This document shows positions 63,305-64,000 of a stretch of 64,000 nucleotides of DNA, piece by piece. Every line of letters starts with the position of its first letter. The stretch's first letter is position 1. This DNA is from Phascolarctos cinereus (lineage: Eukaryota > Chordata > Mammalia > Diprotodontia > Phascolarctidae), in the NCBI RefSeq assembly GCF_002099425.1, contig NW_018344001.1:6911501-6975500 (forward strand), written 5' to 3'. A program made the position numbers and the translations under genes. The notes beneath the pieces are model-generated. The model ran no database searches, had not been told where the DNA came from, and was given only the letters and a program-made list of their open reading frames with translations.

Positions 63305-63440
63305 TGATCAGTCAATGAGCAATTATTAAGTACTTGCTCTGGGGCAGGCCCTTGGCTAGATGCGGCTAATGTAAACATGAAAAGAAAATAAGGCCCTGCT
63401 GCTAAGGAATTGATGTTCTACTGAGGTGGGGATCGGCTAT
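63305..63440 (-). mobile_element. L2 LINE 3' end, minus strand
   Basis: 'gagcaattattaagtacttg' and 'gctgctaaggaattgatgtt' in reversed L2 order. TA/TG-rich sequence follows (63440-63560). Confidence 0.68.
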
Positions 63441-63639
63441 ATATAAACATAAACATATATATGCATATGTATGTACATGTATGTATATACACGTATACAA
63501 CTATACATGCATGTGATATATATGCATATATACATACACACATGACCACACACATATAGAAATATATGCAAAACAGTTTTTAAAGCAGACCTGTAGTTTC
63601 ACTGGTTTAGGTAGCCTGAGGGGAGGAGCTCCCAGGGTC

Positions 63640-63830
63640 ATACAGGATCATGGATTTTGATCTGGAAGAGACCTTAACAGGCCACTGAGTTCAACTCCCT
63701 GATTTTTTTAGATGAGGAAATTAAGGCTAAAAGAGGTTAGACAATTTACCTAGAGTTACTTGGCTAATAAGCATGAGGCGGTGTTCAAATCTGGGCAGTC
63801 GTCTTCCAGACTCCGTGTCTACTCCTCTCA
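63640..63830 (-). mobile_element. CORE-SINE with L3-like tail, minus strand
   Basis: 'gatctggaagagaccttaac', 'agatgaggaaattaaggcta', 'cctagagttacttggctaat' and 'ggtgttcaaatctgggcagt'. Confidence 0.78.
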
Positions 63831-63861
63831 CTCCTAGAGAGTCCCTGTTATTCTGAAAGCT

Positions 63862-63910
63862 CTGTGTGTGTTTGTGTGTGTGTGTGTGTGTGTCTCTGTT
63901 TCTCGTTCTG

Positions 63911-64000
<90 letters not shown>
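63862..64000. repeat. Compound microsatellite (TG)n(TC)n(TA)n at window end
   Basis: TG 63862-63890, TCTG/TC 63895-63960, TA 63961-63993. It continues to the window edge. Confidence 0.96.

Overview
The window looks like nuclear DNA of a marsupial, most likely an Australasian one (Australidelphia). The main evidence is many copies of tRNA-derived SINEs with the marsupial head 'gggcagctaggtggc' and the internal B box 'gagttcaaatc'. There are also MAR1-type SINEs with the tail 'gaagagttggacac', very abundant LINE-2 (L2) 3' ends, CR1/L3 LINE pieces, and L1 pieces with the marsupial purine-rich spacer. I saw no copy of the SINE type I associate with the opossum Monodelphis; that is a recollection, not a search. 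No protein-coding host gene, rRNA, real tRNA, CRISPR array or CpG island could be supported. Open reading frames are short and fall in repeats, microsatellites or unique non-coding sequence. The window is best read as intergenic or intronic.

Layout. 1-5.5 kb: a CR1/L3 LINE opened by a SINE, then an L2 (minus) opened by an unnamed SINE-like element, then assorted SINE and L2 ends. 5.5-11.4 kb: scattered SINEs, one opened by a hAT-type DNA transposon. 11.4-13.6 kb: an internally deleted L1 on the minus strand with a MAR1 insertion. 13.6-19.2 kb: mostly unique, with a degenerate direct duplication at 17.4-18.0 kb. 19.2-28.6 kb: L2, L3 and SINE fragments, microsatellites and an L1 3' end. 28.6-37.3 kb: a repeat-dense block with two plus-strand pol fossils of a Ty3/gypsy-like element, a pair of LTR-like direct repeats and a 2.5 kb L2 (minus) broken by other L2 ends, a SINE-like element and microsatellites. 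37.3-42.4 kb: L2 pieces, SINEs and a TG/GA tract. 42.47-47.40 kb: a compound half-L1 (HAL1-like) element with 5' UTR, ORF1 and 3' UTR, no ORF2, and two further tandem partial units. 47.4-57.5 kb: L2/SINE mosaics, a second hAT copy, an L3 3' end and a degenerate tandem array. 57.5-64 kb: mostly unique sequence, with nested SINE-in-SINE insertions and long microsatellites.

How the parts relate. The elements form visible donor-parasite pairs. One class of CORE-SINE ends in a tail like that of the L3 LINEs in the same window. MAR1-type SINEs have an RTE/BovB-like tail (family knowledge). The HAL1-like element keeps only ORF1 and would have needed ORF2 from a full L1. Nesting gives relative ages: L2, L3 and CORE-SINEs are the substrate, MAR1 and the simple tRNA SINEs cut into them, and microsatellites grew within or beside the elements. 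Family names come from pattern recognition without a database search, so superfamily calls are firmer than subfamily names.
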